A DNA stretch of 64,000 nt from Achatina immaculata (Eukaryota > Mollusca > Gastropoda > Stylommatophora > Achatinidae): positions 36,249,584 through 36,313,583 of the forward strand of contig CM019719.1 in assembly GCA_009760885.1 (NCBI GenBank), given 5' to 3'. Of this stretch, positions 34,246-44,565 are shown piece after piece (within the stretch, counting starts at the first letter, position 1; every line of letters begins with the position of its first letter). Made by a program: the position numbers and the translations under genes. Below the pieces are notes generated by a model that was not told the origin of the DNA, ran no database searches, and saw only the letters and a list, made by a program, of their open reading frames with translations.

Positions 34246-34642
34246 TTATACAGTCTAAATAGCTGAAAGTGCATCTTCTTTAGCAATACATGGTTGGCTT
34301 TTACCTGAAAGGAAAATACATGTGGGAATAACATCAACGTCTCTTCTATCACTTCCTGCAATGTTAGAGCCAATGAAACTATATAACAAAACTCTTACGT
34401 GATTAGCCCAGTATCATGAAGGGTTTTGTTAACACACAGTCTCAAATAAGATTTTTGTTTTGTGACGGTGTTCCATTTCGACGGCCCCGCCTGGAAGCGA
34501 AGTGAACGGTAAAGTAAACTGAGAGATGTGACTATACAGTACTTTACTGTCAACAGCCAAGCCATGTTTTCAAACATAAAAAAAACTGAAATTACATTAT
34601 ACGTTGTACAAAACGATATATATATTTACAATAAGAAGCCCC
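34246..34642. other. No recognised feature
   Basis: AT-rich, ends in a (TATA) patch. The last part may belong to the element interrupted by LINE C (see 35598). Confidence 0.35.
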
Positions 34643-34657
34643 GTTATTTCAATGGAC

Positions 34658-35582
34658 TTCTCTCTCTCTCTCTCTCTCTCTGAACCTTAAGTGCCCAGGG
34701 CACATGGGGCTTCCGCAAGAGTTTTCCACTAACGCTTGTCTTTCGCCTTTTTTTCTGCTCCTGCCCAGGTGAGCCCTCTATTGCTCAACATCCTTTCTGT
34801 TGTTCTTCTCCATGTCTCTTGTGGTCTAACCTTACTTCTGTTCCCCTGTGGTGTCCATCTTAGTGCTATTTTTTATAGTAAGTTGTCAGTCATTCGGAGC
34901 ACACGTCCCAACCATCGCCAGCGTCATTCATTCATTCCTTTGCATGTCCCTTGCGGAACTTTGCCTCCCAAACAGCACTCCTGTAGGCCTCTCGGTTGTG
35001 AGCAAGATGGCCTGCTGCTGCTGCATCCATTTCCAGATCATCAACGATGTCTTGCAGCCATCTTCGTTTCGGTCTTCCTCTTTTTCTTTTTCCCATTATG
35101 TATCCTTCCAATACGGTCTTCTCTAAATTATCATGACGTTTAATGTGGCCAAAATATTTAAGTTTTCTCTCTTTAATCCTCTTTACTAGCCAGCCTTCTT
35201 CAATATTAAGCTCTTGTAGTATAGATATATTTGTTCTTTTTTGTGTCCACGATATTTGGAGAACTCTTCTATAGCATTTACATTCAAAGGCATTTATGTG
35301 CTTCTCAGCTGTTTTGTTAAGTGTCCAGGTCTCACAGGCATATGTTGCCATGGGAAAGATGCATGCCCTTAAAAATCTTATTTTTGTGGTTCTGTCTGCT
35401 CCTCTCCACAGATTCTTTATTTGTTTTACTTTCTGAAGAGCAATAGATGTCCTCCTTTTAATTTCCCGCATTGTATCTCCATTATTAGTTAGTAGTGATC
35501 CAAGATATTCAAAACTCGCCAGCGTCTTTCCTCAATAATTGTTTTCAGTGACTTCTTCTGCATTTCTGCCAACAAGATGGCA
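34658..35582 (-). mobile_element. LINE C 3' fragment with 15-bp TSD, containing nested LINE B
   Basis: LINE C sequence occurs at 34658-34925 and 35527-35582 and matches the copy at 2.0-2.35 kb, including the (CT)n tail (34660-34680) and the block GTGCCCAGGGCACATGGGGC. It is 5'-truncated. A perfect 15-bp direct repeat GTTATTTCAATGGAC at 34643-34657 and 35583-35597 is its target-site duplication. LINE B at 34926-35515 splits it. Confidence 0.9.
34926..35515 (-). pseudogene. LINE B 3' part nested in LINE C, 11-bp TSD
   Basis: One open minus-strand frame of 179 codons reads REIKRRTSIALQKVKQIKNL, then ACETWTLNKTAEKHINAFEC, YRRVLQISWTQKRTNISIL, EEGWLVKRIKERKLKYFGHI, KRKRGRPKRRWLQDIVDDL and AYRSAVWEAKFRKGHAKE. 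This is the thumb and C-terminal region of an RTE-like polymerase; the palm with the catalytic aspartates is lost by 5' truncation. The tail is (GAAT)n. The 11-bp repeat TCGCCAGCGTC flanks it at 34915-34925 and 35516-35526. With no stop in 179 codons, it is a young insertion. Confidence 0.95.
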
Positions 35583-35597
35583 GTTATTTCAATGGAC

Positions 35598-35680
35598 CTA
35601 TGATCCGAAAAAAAACCCAACTAATCGTCGTAAAAGCGAGACGTCGGAAAGCGAGGATTATCTGTAATACAGTATGATAA
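35598..35680. mobile_element. Possible pogo/Tigger-like terminal fragment
   Basis: The sequence CTATGATCCG, ATCGTCGTAAAAGCGAGACG, TCGGAAAGCGAGGATTATCT and GTAATACAGTA resembles pogo/Tigger element ends that contain repeated TCGTAAAGCGAGG-type motifs (family knowledge). LINE C inserted next to it. No transposase was recognised. Confidence 0.35.
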
Positions 35681-37094
35681 AGGATGTTCTTTTCTAAAAT
35701 TCTGTACAACACTAGGGATATATTTAACAAAATATTTGCCGATTTGAAAAAAAGAAATAACAACTTTAGGAATTGTTCTGAGCGATAGTATATCTATAGG
35801 ATTCGTAACAACATCAGCATATGACCTATGTAAGCAACTGGGCATAAAGAGACAAGCAAGAGCAAGGGCATTGAGAAGCCTTTCAGAAACAGCAGAAAAG
35901 GCCTCATGTTGGCTGTGGAGTATGCGAAACAAGCACTGGGAACATAAGTAATAAAAAAAAAGCAACAACTCACAAGACCTCTGGAAGTCATGACCCAGAG
36001 GGCCCACCCCCCTTAGAGTGTCAGGAGTTTAAAGGGCCGAAACACTTGTCTGAGGGGGGGGGGTACTTCCTCTGATGATCTGAAGGAGTTGTGTTGTTGT
36101 TCCGCTCTCTATGGTAGAGAGTTTCTTGCATATAAATATGCCCAATCACAGCTGAATTTTTTGTAACGGTACTGGGCGGTGAAGGAAAACGATATGACTA
36201 TCTACATAATTCCTTTGTAATCTTCACTTTCAAAATCACTCAATACAAATCTTAGGACTCACCAATGAAATACTGTACTTTCGTGCTCTGTCTCTGTCTG
36301 TATATCCCTCCCTCTCTCTCTCCCTCCCCCTCTCTCCCTCCCCCTCTCTGTCTCTTTGTTTCTCTGTCCGTCTGTCTCTCTCTCTCTCTCTGCCTGAGTA
36401 CACTTGTGCGAGATACGGCTGGCAGGTTTCCATGAGATAACCAAAGTTAACGTACTGAACTTCTAGCAGCAACATATTATGGGATTCTCGTTTCCAGCAG
36501 TTGGCAATATTCTGCAAACATTTCATGGTTGGGCACATTTACGTTTGTTCACGAGGAAATGCACATTTTTCGTGCAACAAAATTCAATTCTACATTCCAG
36601 AACCAATTAGATGTTATTGTTTAAAAAAAAAGGGAATCCGCTTGATCAAATATTTAGCTTTGCTGTATAATCAGAGACCAACACAGGACAGTACACTGCG
36701 TCATATACGGGGAGGATGTGCGCAGGATCTTCGTCTCCATAACATGTGACGGAGAGGTCAAAATCTCCACACTCTTCCTCATCATAATCATCATCGTCGT
36801 CACCATTTTCTGTGTTGGCGCCATTATTTTCTACAAATACTGATTTAAGTACATAAAAGATTAAACCACGGAGGTGTGTATGCCGGAAATGTTAAGCATT
36901 CCAGCTACAACATACACAACAATCCAAAACATACACACACACACACGGGCATATGACACTACGAGAAACAGGGCGAAATTAGCAAACCACGACGTATTTT
37001 TCGGTGATTATTCCTGCCTCAACTGTTCCGTCTGCAACAGTTCATGCTGATTGCCACTTCTTAGACTGCACTGAGCTGGGTAAAACATAAAGGT
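35681..37094. other. No recognised gene; G10 and CT/CCT patches
   Basis: G10 at 36054-36063 and a pyrimidine-rich patch at 36290-36390. A minus-strand frame of 128 codons (35621-36007) has no recognisable domain. Confidence 0.35.
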
Positions 37095-37350
37095 GGTCAT
37101 AGAGGCACCTCTCATGGCACATGGTGATTGAGCGCTAGGCCCACAAAAGGTGTCAGCATACTGAGGATGATGTGGCTAGCGTCACACCTGACTGCCTTTC
37201 ATCTATCCGCACCAGAAGAAACCAGGTACCCATTTCTATAGATAAGGGACTGAAAATTGGGAGGGGTGGGGATCCAAGTGAACTCAGACCGTTGATCGTA
37301 AGATGTGAATGCACTAAGCACTTCGCTACTCCAGCAAAATATATCCCATT
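37095..37350 (-). mobile_element. tRNA-derived SINE (family 4), minus strand
   Basis: On the minus strand a tRNA-like head (GTAGCGAAGTGCTTAGTGCA, then GTCTGAGTTCACTTGGATCC) is followed by ATAGAAATGGGTACCTGGTT, AGGCAGTCAGGTGTGACGCT, AGCCACATCATCC and TATGCTGACA. The body matches that of the SINE at 16.2 kb (AAATGGGTAAG, GGCAGCCAAGTGTGATGCTG, ACCACATTA, GTGCTGAC) while the head differs. End and target duplication not resolved. Confidence 0.75.
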
Positions 37351-38856
37351 AAAGCCGAAATTATGATGACGTCGGTGCAATTTTTAAAAAATTAGCGATC
37401 TAAACTGGTGTTCCTAGCCTTATTTATCCTTCTTCTTCTTCTTCTTCTTCAGGCTGAACGTTATGCTAAAACTAGAGCTCTAGCAGCAGGACCAAATCTG
37501 CAGCTTACTCCATGTTTATGCATGAGCTCCCCCCCCCCTCCCCTCGGAGTTCAAACCCTTTTGATCCCGTCTGATCGCGTCCATCTGATGGACCTAGCGG
37601 ATTACTGTGTTACTGATGTAACTTCCGCTCTCTCATGAAACAACTCTGTGTAGGATATTCTGACACGAAGTACTGATACAGTAGTTTGTTCACTTCCTGT
37701 GAGTCAAATTCCAGCATTTTATCCCAATTTGTATCTCACTAAACCACACGCCTCAAGTAAAAAACTTCAGATGACAAATACTAGTTACGAACGCTAGCTG
37801 TCCTAGTCCCATATATACGTCCAAACAGTTGCTAATAAGAATGAATGAATTAGACCGACAAATGTGCTATCGCATTTTAAATTATGTGTTTATATCCGGT
37901 ATCTCAACGCTTCTCAAAATGACCCCTTCATTCACAAATTAACTTCAATGGCAACAAAACATTCTTGTGATAACATGGGGGACATGCATCTTGAAAAAGC
38001 GGGACAATTTCTTAACGACAACATTTAGCCTTAATTAAGCGCAGGAACAACAGCCTGCTAAATTCTGCCTAAGAGCATGCGATAAAAGCTCTGCTTGGGG
38101 TAATATTTCTGGTTCCACGAAATCACAGACATCGACAATAATAACGATGATGACTACGATGATAATGATATACTAAGGACTTCCAATCCGAGGATGCTTT
38201 AATCCACACCCCCTCCCCCAACCCCATGCGTCTCTCCACAGAATACTGCCAGCCCGTGGAGCTATTCTGTGCTTAATCCAAAACAGACTTTGGAAAGACC
38301 AAGAGAGGAAATAATCGATACCGGCCAATGAGCCGTCAGATGTCTAGACACAGCCAGACAGTCTTGGAAGAATCCCAAAATATCCGGACCCATTCCGATC
38401 ATCCTGGCCCCATAAATTCGTCTATTCATTATTCTCGAGACTCTCTCAACCCTCCACCACCCCTCAAAAAAGAGGCACTCTATACCGCGAAACAAGAAGA
38501 GCCAGTCTGTGGACTCGCTGGTATATTATACGACATAACGGCACACTACAATCCGGCACTTTAGCACCGTCTGATAGCGTGGAGCATAAACAAGATGTAA
38601 GAAGGAACGTGTGTAACAGTGGCCCCTTTGTGTTTGCCCAACAACTGGGTGTAAATCTCGCCCGTCTGTACGCGCTGAATTTCGTGCGTGTATGTGTCTG
38701 AACGGAATGGATAGGAAGGGTGTCTCCGCTAGTGTTAACAACCCAGACATGTTTCAATAACAAAAAACGCATAAAATAAAGAGAAGAGTTTTGCCTTTAG
38801 TACAATTAAAGGTCCATTTTAATTAAAATAAATAAGACAGCGCATGTGTCAGCCAG
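37351..38856. other. No recognised gene
   Basis: Contains a (CTT)n patch at 37429-37450 and C10 at 37529-37538. No coding domain recognised. Confidence 0.35.
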
Positions 38857-39148
38857 TCATTTACATGTCCCTTGAGGAACTTTGCCTCCCTAACAGCTCT
38901 CCTGTAGGCCTCTTGGTTGTCAGCAAGATGACCTGGTGCTGATGCATCCATTTGCAGATTATCAACGATGTCTTGCAGCCATCTTCGCCTTGGTCTCTCT
39001 CTTTCTTTTTCCTATTATGTATCCTTCCAAGACGGTTTTCTCTAAATTCTCATGACGTTTAATGTGTCCAAAATATTTAAGTTTTCTTTCTTTAATCCTC
39101 TTTACCAGCCAACTCTCTTCAATATTAAATTCTTGTAGTATGGATATA
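38857..39148 (-). mobile_element. LINE B 3' part, scrambled locus, segment 1
   Basis: Minus-strand LINE B 3' end from the tail (CATTTACATGTCCCTTGAGG) to the region encoding SILQEFNIEESWLVKRIKER and KYFGHIKRHENLEKTVLEGY. A frameshift lies in the GKRKR region near 39005. It stops abruptly at about 39148, where sequence of the opposite strand of the same family begins. Confidence 0.9.
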
Positions 39149-39305
39149 GAGGAAGACCAAAACGAAGATGGCTGCAAGACATCACTGACGATCTGCAAAT
39201 GGATGCCGCAGCAGCAGGCCATCTTGCTCACAACCGAGAGGCCTACAGGAGTGCTGTGTGGGAGGCAAAGTTTCGCAAGGGACATGCAAATGAATAAATG
39301 AATGA
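39149..39305 (+). mobile_element. LINE B extreme 3' end in inverted orientation, segment 2
   Basis: Plus-strand sequence encodes RGRPKRRWLQDI, TDDLQMDAAAAGHLAHNREA and YRSAVWEAKFRKGHANE, ending in ATGAATAAATGAATGAA, the LINE B (GAAT)n tail. It sits inside the minus-strand copy and forms an inverted repeat with segment 1. Confidence 0.9.
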
Positions 39306-39385
39306 AGTATAGCAGTTCTGTCTGTTCACCTCCACAGCTTCTTTAGTTGTTTCACTTTTCTGAAGAGCGATAGCATGTGATGGTC
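39306..39385 (-). mobile_element. LINE B, segment 3, continuation of segment 1
   Basis: GCAGTTCTGTCTGTTCACC and TTAGTTGTTTCACTTTTCTG then AAGAGCGATAG correspond to the minus-strand LINE B region that lies about 200-250 bp upstream of where segment 1 breaks (compare 35395-35450). The intervening part is deleted. Confidence 0.75.
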
Positions 39386-39699
39386 TACAAAAACTCTACA
39401 ATAATTCCATGGAGGTTTTTTTCTTTTAAAAAAAGGCGATGGAAAATATCATTGAAAAAAATAAATAAAAAAGATAAGAGATCAAAGCAAAAGAGAATAA
39501 TAACTTTAGCAAACAAAAATTGATTTGACATAAGCAACACTTGTATTTATATGAAAAGAGAGCTTATCACAGTGCCTCTGTCTTGTGTGCATTTATTACA
39601 TGTAAAAATTCACGCAGTGAGCAAATGAGCACTGAATGTTCACCACGCCACAGTAACGCCACAAATAACGGGCCAAAAGTAAAACCATTACTGTGAAAC
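39386..39699. other. No recognised feature
   Basis: A-rich sequence, nothing recognised. Confidence 0.35.
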
Positions 39700-39850
39700 A
39701 AATGACACGTAAACAAAGGAATAAACAAAAACAACAAACGACACGTAAATAAAAGAATAAACAAAAACAACAAAGACACGTAAACAAAGGAATAAACAAA
39801 AACAACAAACGACACGTAAACAAAGGAATAAACAAAAACCATCAACCGGA
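39700..39850. repeat. 33-36-bp tandem repeat, 4 units
   Basis: Units of TAAACAAAGGAATAAACAAA followed by AACAACAAACGACACG. One unit lacks three bases. Minus-strand frames (CRLLFLFIPLFT) are artefacts of the unit length being a multiple of three. Confidence 0.9.
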
Positions 39851-39930
39851 AATAAATGCGGAAGAAAATAATCCAAGAAAACAGGATCATGCAAAAACCT
39901 TTTGCGAACAATTTGGGAAGAAACGGAGAA

Positions 39931-40302
39931 TGAATGAATGAATGAATGAATAATCTTTATTTTTCAAGGGTAAAGAATTGGGCACGCAGGCCCGTCTTAC
40001 ATTCTGCCCTTCATCACTCCATCTTTCATTCTTCCCACACACTTGATTTAGTACAAAAATACAAATTAAATTAGTAAAAACATATCAAAAGAGTGTAAGA
40101 TTTAACTACTACATTCAAGGTAAAAGAGAAGAAGTAATTAACCTAATAAAATAGCACTCACGCACACATACACCCGCAGACATATACATAAATAAAAATA
40201 CATTGTAAATACAGATCTAACATATGTTTTTTTTAAACAAACATTAAAATAATTTCTAACAATATCTAACAAGTTGCTTTTCTAACTATGTCACTGAAGT
40301 AC

Positions 40303-40335
<33 letters not shown>
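39931..40335 (-). repeat. Dispersed repeat 3' end (family Y), best copy
   Basis: On the minus strand GATGAAGGGCAGAATGTAAG, ACGGGCCTGCGTGCCCAATT, CTTTACCCTTGAAAAATAAA and GATT lead into (ATTC)n at 39931-39951. This looks like a retroelement 3' end with a polyadenylation-type signal and simple-repeat tail. The T-rich sequence to about 40300 may be its 3' UTR; a (GA)n tract lies at 40303-40332. No coding part is present. Confidence 0.7.
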
Positions 40336-40509
40336 TTAAATAGCAAAAGCACGGGCATATTCCGAAGATTAAAATTCCAACTCAACATTCCAAAACGATC
40401 TCCCAATCTTTTCTCTCCCTTCCTGGTCATTTCTTTTCTTCGCATGCATTACAGGCAGAACGAATTATAAAAAGAAAACAAGAAGACAAACGTCATGGCA
40501 ACATAAAGG

Positions 40510-40890
40510 AACAAGCTCTGAAGAAGGTAAGAGATTTTGAGGAGCTGCGCATGTGGAAATGAAAGAACGAAATCTGTATTCATCTAGCTCAGAGGAGTGT
40601 GGGGCAGAAGATGGAAAATGTGGGAAAAGTACATTTATTTAGCTCACATGACTGTGGGACTAGGTGCGAAAACGTGGAAAACGTGCATTTAGTTAGCTCA
40701 TAGAATTGTGGAACAACGTGCGAAAACTCGGTAAACCTGAATTTATCTAGCTCACAGGATTGTGCCACAGGTCCGAAAACGCGGGAAACGTACATTCACT
40801 TAATTCATGTAATACAGAAGGTGTGAAAACGGGAAAACGTGTATTCACTTAGCTCATGTAGGTGTGGGACAGATGTGCACCAATGTAAAT
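40510..40890. repeat. Degenerate 55-60-bp tandem repeat, about 5 units
   Basis: Units contain TTCATTTAGCTCATGTGATT-type sequence, then GTGGGACAGGTGCGAAAACG and GGAAAACGTG. The 100-bp stretch at 40513-40610 (CTGAAGAAGGTAAGAGATTT, GGAAATGAAAGAACGAAATC) recurs at 41627-41720 on the other side of the hAT element. Confidence 0.85.
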
Positions 40891-40906
40891 GTGTATTCAC
40901 ATAGTA

Positions 40907-41564
40907 CAGTGGTTCCCAATTAACGAAAGTCCGCGGACCCCCTGCTGTTTCAAAATCCAGACCATGGAACCTCCATACTTTGGAAGTTTCATATGTGTAT
41001 GGTAGCTATGTGTTTTAAATGCAAAAAAAAATTTTTTTTAAATATTGGTAACCTTTAATGAGTAAACATTAAAAACATAGTACAAAGTTCGCAAATTTTC
41101 AAAATAGCAATAATGAATGTCAAGACTAAAAAAATAGACAGTAATTATCATTCCTATTTGTTCCGACAATGAATAGAATATGAAATGTGTGACAGCTAAC
41201 CAACCTAAATATCGTGAGAGAAATCATGCCTCTTTTTACTCTGAACAATGTCTTCCACTTCTGGTTCAATATCTCCTATATGTAATCTGAAGTCTGGATC
41301 AACATCAACCCGATTCCTGTGCTTGTTCTTCATGTAACAATATGTTGAAAACGTTTGTTCACAAAAGGGAACAATATGCTTCAACGCTGTCTCACTAACC
41401 CTTCTATAATCAGAAGCAAAAACTTGCATCCAGAATTGGCCCAACATCGGTTGTTAAACATTTCACAGTGAAAATAAAACATTTTTTAAAAAAAAAAGGA
41501 TCTTGAGTTTTTGTCAGGCCCCCCTCCCCCACGAGGTTCGCTGGCCACCAACTGGGAACCACTG
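40907..41564 (-). mobile_element. hAT element (Charlie/ZBED-like ends), deleted
   Basis: Ends are CAGTGGTTCCCAA (40907) and its inverted partner CAGTGGTTCCCAG (read from 41564). This is the CAGTGGTTC-type terminus of animal hAT elements. Total length is 658 bp against 2.5-4 kb for autonomous members. The 8-bp flanks ACATAGTA and ATCAAGTA agree at 5 of 8 positions, consistent with an old target duplication. It lies within the tandem repeat region. Confidence 0.85.
41205..41447 (-). pseudogene. hAT transposase C-terminal dimerisation region
   Basis: An 80-codon frame includes ETALKHIVPFCEQTFSTYCY, MKNKHRNRVDVDPDFRLHIG and DIEPEVEDIVQSKKR. It matches the hAT C-terminal (hATC) pattern, in which ALKxLLPF is followed by K(x)RNRLDVExDxRxxxSxIxPxI. 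The expected invariant tryptophan-containing region and the DDE catalytic core are absent, so this is the last piece of a larger transposase. Confidence 0.8.
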
Positions 41565-41626
41565 ATCAAGTACATAAAAATGGTCTACAAGAATATACGA
41601 CAAACGTGATGATAACTTGAATGGGC

Positions 41627-41722
41627 ACTGAAGAAGTTAAGAGATTTTGAGGAACTGCACATATGGAAATGAAAGAACGAAATCTGCATTTATCTAGCTC
41701 CTGGAACTGTGGAGTAAAGATT
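41627..41722. repeat. Second copy of the 40.5-kb repeat segment
   Basis: CTGAAGAAGTTAAGAGATTT, GAGGAACTGCACATATGGAA and AAGAACGAAATCTGCATTTA repeat 40513-40610 with about nine in ten bases the same by eye. Confidence 0.9.
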
Positions 41723-42244
41723 AGCAAGCAAGCCGCACTGAGTGAAAACCGACGTTCAACACGGTCAGGGAAGTCTGTATTCTCAAAAAACTGAAGGAAC
41801 ATAGGATCGGAGGAAAACTCAGAAGCTAATGAACTGCAGGTTTAAAAAAAAGGAAATCCCGCACAGAGTGAAATTTAGCAAGCAGTGCTGTGCTGTGCAG
41901 GAGAAGCTTGCGGATCTCGTGTACAAGTCTGCTCTTTATTTACGCATTTAAACAGAAGAAAATTAAACCACGTGTGCGTGTACGTGCGACGCTGCTGGTG
42001 GTTGGGGTTGGAGTGTAAAATACAAGTGATCGAGATCTGCTTTATAAGCAACACCATTAAAAGAGCGGATGAGGAAATGAAAAGGATGAATTTCAAACAT
42101 CGGTTCATAGTGGCTACATTGAGGCGGGAGAACTGCAAATACTCTCGCTGGATTCTTATATCTGTAACATTTAGTTAGGGCGAAACTGTGGACAGGTGAA
42201 CAACGTCCGTCTTGCCATCAGGAGTTAGAACAAAAACACACTGT
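41723..42244. other. No recognised feature
   Basis: Open frames of about 90 codons exist on both strands (41875-42178) without recognisable domains. Confidence 0.3.
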
Positions 42245-42254
42245 TTAATCTTTA

Positions 42255-42335
42255 CCGTGCCGCGGTGATGTACTGGATAGCGCATTCGCTTACCGATAAT
42301 GTCTCTGGTTCGACTTCGTAACAAACAATAATCAG
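42255..42335 (+). mobile_element. tRNA-like SINE head
   Basis: CCGCGGTGATGTACTGGATA followed by GCGCATTCGC resembles a box A region, and TCTGGTTCGACTTCG a box B, about 40 bases apart. The body is not recognisable. Confidence 0.45.
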
Positions 42336-42479
42336 TGTATACTTTACTTTCTATACTTTATCTCCTCTCTATAATTCTTCGTTCTGTATGTGTTTGCATA
42401 ATTAAGGCTCATGCTGAAACCTCACAACTTTGTAGTCATTAAGTAATAAAGCTGTTCCTACTTTTTTCCCTAGTTTATA

Positions 42480-42680
42480 CATTCTGGTTCGATTTCGTGT
42501 TTGGTGGGGGGGGGGGGGGGGGGGGGGGGAAGGGATTTTCTCGGGCCGACTGGCACCAGAGTCAGTCCAGGTTCCAGAAGATGGATATCTGAGGTTTCCC
42601 TAGGAAAACAAAGGCAGTGAGAACAAGTGCTGACATCCATACCTCAGAAGCTGTAATGGCGTGGAAATGTTATGGCACTA
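42480..42680 (+). mobile_element. Possible SINE relic with G24 run
   Basis: TTCTGGTTCGATTTCGTG (box B-like), G24 at 42506-42529, GGGATTTTCTCG, then CAAGTGCTGACATCCATACC and GCTGTAATGGCGTGGAAATG, which resembles the 3' part of SINE family 1 (GCCTTAATGGCATGGAAACG). Strongly decayed, low confidence. Confidence 0.35.
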
Positions 42681-42814
42681 CTTCACAACCCTACGACATG
42701 GCAAATGCTACCGAACACAGACACAGACTTTTCAGTCTCTACACGATATCTACTTCAGCATTATTACAATGTCTACCGTAATAATTTGGTCGTGTGTGCT
42801 CAATGCAATAAAAG

Positions 42815-43668
42815 GTCTTTGGGCTAGAAGGCATTTCAGAGGTCCTGTTCTTACGGACCGCCATCGCCAGAACCGACTGCAGTGGGCGAATCAGCATCGT
42901 CAACAGACCGTTGCGAATGACTGGAGAAGGGTTTGGTTTAGTGATGAATCATACTTTCTGCTCCAGCGACACGATAGACGGAGAAGAGTTTACCGCAGAC
43001 TCCGTGAGCGCTACGCCCAGAACTGCGTGGATGAGGCTCCTCCACATGGTGGTGGAGGTGTGCTGGTGTGGGGGACGATCAACTTCATGGGAAGAAGTGA
43101 CCTGGTGCAAACTGAAGGACGCCTGAATGCTCAACGATACGTTGCTGAAATTCTTCATCCTCGCGTCCTTCCACGTCTGGATGCACCAGGGTCGATTTTT
43201 CAGCAGGATAATGCTCGACCTTGTGTGGTATAACTCACCACCCAGTTCATCGCTGACAACATGTCATCGGACATGAACCCAACAGAACATTTATGAGATG
43301 AACTCAACAGACAAGTCCGCCATCGAGAGCTGGCGCCAACCAATCTCCGGAAGTTGTTTCTTGCACTGTGGGAAGAGTGGGCAGCCATCCCACAACAACA
43401 GATCCAACAGCTAATCGGATCCATGTCAAGGAGATGTCGTTCTCTGATACCAGCCAGAGGAGGCCATACACCTTACTGAAACGGAGGCCTCAGTCGCAAA
43501 AAAATAAAAGTCCAAACCAAGTTTAATGAACATCATTTCACTGTTAAAAGTCTTGAAGTTTCTTCATGCCAAGAATGAAACATTAATTCTGTAAAATAAA
43601 ATTTTGATACAAGTTTGAAATTTGGTGTTCATTATGACTACAGTAGAGTTGCGTTTCTTTTTTTTTTT
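42815..43668 (+). pseudogene. Tc1-like transposase, copy 1, 5'-truncated
   Basis: The frame starts at GLWARRHFRGPVLTDRHRQN and continues RLQWANQHRQQTVANDWRRV, then WFSDESYF with the first catalytic aspartate, DEAPPHGGGGVLVWGTINFM, and FQQDNARP with the second. A CAA-to-TAA change at about 43231, loss of nine residues just before MSSDMNPTEHL (which carries the catalytic glutamate), and a TGG-to-TGA change after EHL destroy it. The DNA-binding N-terminus is missing. The right end reaches the terminal repeat GTTGCGTTTCTTTTTTT near 43668 with TA beyond. Confidence 0.92.
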
Positions 43669-43737
43669 TTTTTGAACACTATACATTTGTGCGCGTCCGT
43701 CTCCCCCATCCACTCACACCATACATGTATCCAGAGA

Positions 43738-44105
43738 GAGGAGCTAACTGAAAGATACTGCTGAACAAACCATCTGTGAAGATAACTGAAAGATACTGCT
43801 GAACAAACCATCTGTGAAGATAACTGAAAGATACTGCTGAACAAACCATCTGTGAAGCTAACTTAAAGATATTGCTGAACAAACCGTCTGAGAAGCTAAC
43901 TGAAAGATATTGCTGAACAAACTGTTTGGGAAACTGAACAAACCGTTTGAGAAGCTAACCGAAAGATATTGCTGAATAGACCATCTGAGAAGCTAACTGA
44001 AAGATATAGCTAAACAAACTGTTTGGGAAACTAAACAAACCGTTTGAGAATCTAACCGAAAGATATAGCTAAACAAACTGTTTGAGAAACTGAACAAGTG
44101 AGAAA
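43738..44105. repeat. 38-46-bp degenerate tandem repeat, about 9 units
   Basis: Units of GCTAACTGAAAGATATTGCT followed by GAACAAACCGTCTGAGAA, with insertions of AACTGAACAAACCGTTTG. Lies between the two inverted Tc1 copies. Confidence 0.9.
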
Positions 44106-44504
44106 TACTACTTAGAAATTTACATTTCAGATTAAAAATAACTGAGAGAAACTCTTTACGAAAAAATTTTGCGATAAAAGAAATTTTGTTTATAACTATT
44201 TATAAATTGTTTTAAATTTGAAAAAAAAAACACCCCGTATTTATTCTCTCGTCATTTTGGATAAGCTATTTCCAATATATGAATGCATCAGATAAAGGTA
44301 TCTGTACTCGACTATCGAATTATCAATACCACAGCTCCTTTGTTCGGTAAATGTAACGTAGTGTGAGATACTGTAAAAAAGTTAACAGCATCAACAGATG
44401 GCGCAGCATTGCAGCGTTCCCGGTTAATGTACTGGGAGAGCGTCCTGGTACAGACGCAGATCACTGTTATACTAGATCTACGACCACCATTAGCTTTACC
44501 TCAT
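44106..44504. other. Spacer of the inverted Tc1 pair, nothing recognised
   Basis: AT-rich then mixed sequence. No gene recognised. Confidence 0.4.
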
Positions 44505-44565
44505 CGTTCCACTCTCTCTGGATATATGGTGTGGTGTGTGTAGGTGGGTGGGTGAGGGAGACGGA

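Noticed and set aside
35621..36007. A 128-codon minus-strand frame.
   Set aside because: No recognisable domain, AT-rich, next to transposon ends; likely chance.
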